Source: Capitulum mitella (lineage: Eukaryota; Arthropoda; Thecostraca; Pollicipedomorpha; Pollicipedidae). From it: a DNA stretch of 64,000 nucleotides. The notes beneath the pieces are model-generated. The model was given only the letters and a program-made list of their open reading frames with translations. It was not told the DNA's origin and ran no database searches. Made by a program: the position numbers and the translations under genes. The DNA lies in assembly GCA_030062745.1 (NCBI GenBank), contig CP099849.1, positions 25,842,144 to 25,906,143 on the forward strand. The letters run 5' to 3'. Positions 63,269 to 64,000 of the stretch are shown one piece after another. Within the stretch, counting starts at the first letter, position 1. Each line of letters begins with the position of its first letter.

Positions 63269-63272
63269 TTAA

Positions 63273-64000
63273 ACAAGCGTGAATTAGCGTGCTTTAGTGC
63301 TGTGAATGTTGGAAAACATGGATATTCATACCCTGCCCATATCAGACACTTCCAGTCAATGATAACCTGAAGAGAAAAGAACAAATGTCAGGTTAGTTTT
63401 CCGTTCCCGGTACGATGAGCCCGGGATGACCAGTCAGAGCGTAACTTTTAACACCCCTAGCACTGATCCACTCATGTTGTTGATGTCTTCCATTGGTCGT
63501 CTTTACACAACCGGAACTTCTGTTGAACTTGGCTATGGCTGAATTATTCGCGCAGATTACCAGTGGTTTCATGATATGCATGCCTTTGCATATGAATCAT
63601 TTCAACGAAACGAATGAATCGGGTGACCATGTGGTACTGTCGTGGAATAAGCATACAAAGTATATGGTATGACCGCAGGGGGCGTAGGGGCGTTTCATAA
63701 AGGGGGTGGCAGGGGTCAAATCATTTTTGCTGACCACAGACTGAGGGGGAGGGATGGTTACGTCCTACAAAAATGTTTCGTTTGATATAGCGTGATATAT
63801 ATTTCGTATAATGCACAAAAATGATCATTCTTTAAAACAGCGACAGTCTGAAACGTTCTTGCGGGGCTAGCCTAAAATGGGACTTGGTTCCGAAACGGCT
63901 TCACGCTGGAAATCTCTGACCGGAATCCGGTGGAGGGGCGAAATCCTTCCATTCCCAGATCTCATGCTTGTCGCGGACAGCCTATTGTTGCATACTTCAA
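63273..64000. other. Intergenic, nothing recognised
   Basis: No gene, RNA or repeat recognised to the window end. Confidence 0.45.

Overview
This is animal nuclear DNA, most likely from an arthropod and perhaps a crustacean. The signs are large spliced genes with GT/AG introns, abundant micro- and minisatellites, LINE and DNA-transposon remnants, and an interstitial array of the arthropod telomere pentamer (CCTAA/TTAGG). Two of the proteins (TFIIF beta and the complex I 15 kDa subunit) resemble arthropod homologues more than vertebrate ones. The species is an inference; nothing here fixes it. No bacterial operon, phage, CRISPR array or virus was seen.

Four protein-coding genes can be reconstructed exon by exon, with splice phases that agree. 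(1) An alkaline phosphatase gene on the minus strand has its first three coding exons at 16483-6422 (signal peptide, metal-binding GDGMG exon, next exon); the rest must lie to the left. (2) A complete seven-exon TFIIF beta (GTF2F2/RAP30) gene on the minus strand, 33495-28696, encodes 253 residues. (3) NDUFS5 (complex I 15 kDa subunit) on the plus strand, 45086-46076, has its start codon unassigned. (4) A TGIF-type TALE homeobox gene on the plus strand, 54447-58982, has its 5' exon(s) unassigned. These are unrelated housekeeping, enzyme and developmental genes; they share a neighbourhood, not a pathway.

The rest is mostly repeats. Three full-length copies and one partial copy of a ~1.2-kb element lie at 1-1600, 20.6-21.9 kb and 34.7-35.9 kb. 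Each full copy is flanked by TTAA and has CCCTATTCCCGG termini, which is the hallmark of a non-autonomous piggyBac-like transposon. One copy sits inside a decayed LINE reverse-transcriptase gene whose reading resumes on the far side. These elements carry dense arrays of nuclear-receptor half-sites (AGGTCA), including a DR1. A second TTAA-flanked element is at 62.6-63.3 kb.

Other notable structures are a ~140-bp inverted repeat enclosing telomeric pentamers (40.7-41.1 kb), a triplicated 3' splice-site cassette inside the TFIIF beta gene, several long near-perfect hairpins, a tRNA-Leu-like remnant, and 108-bp and 34-bp minisatellites. The layout is: 0-16.5 kb alkaline phosphatase locus with repeats; 16.5-28.7 kb intergenic repeats and GC-rich patches; 28.7-33.5 kb TFIIF beta; 34.3-37.2 kb nested transposons; 37.3-45 kb AT-rich intergenic DNA; 45.1-46.1 kb NDUFS5; 46.1-54.4 kb intergenic with GC-rich islands; 54.4-59 kb TGIF; 59-64 kb intergenic.
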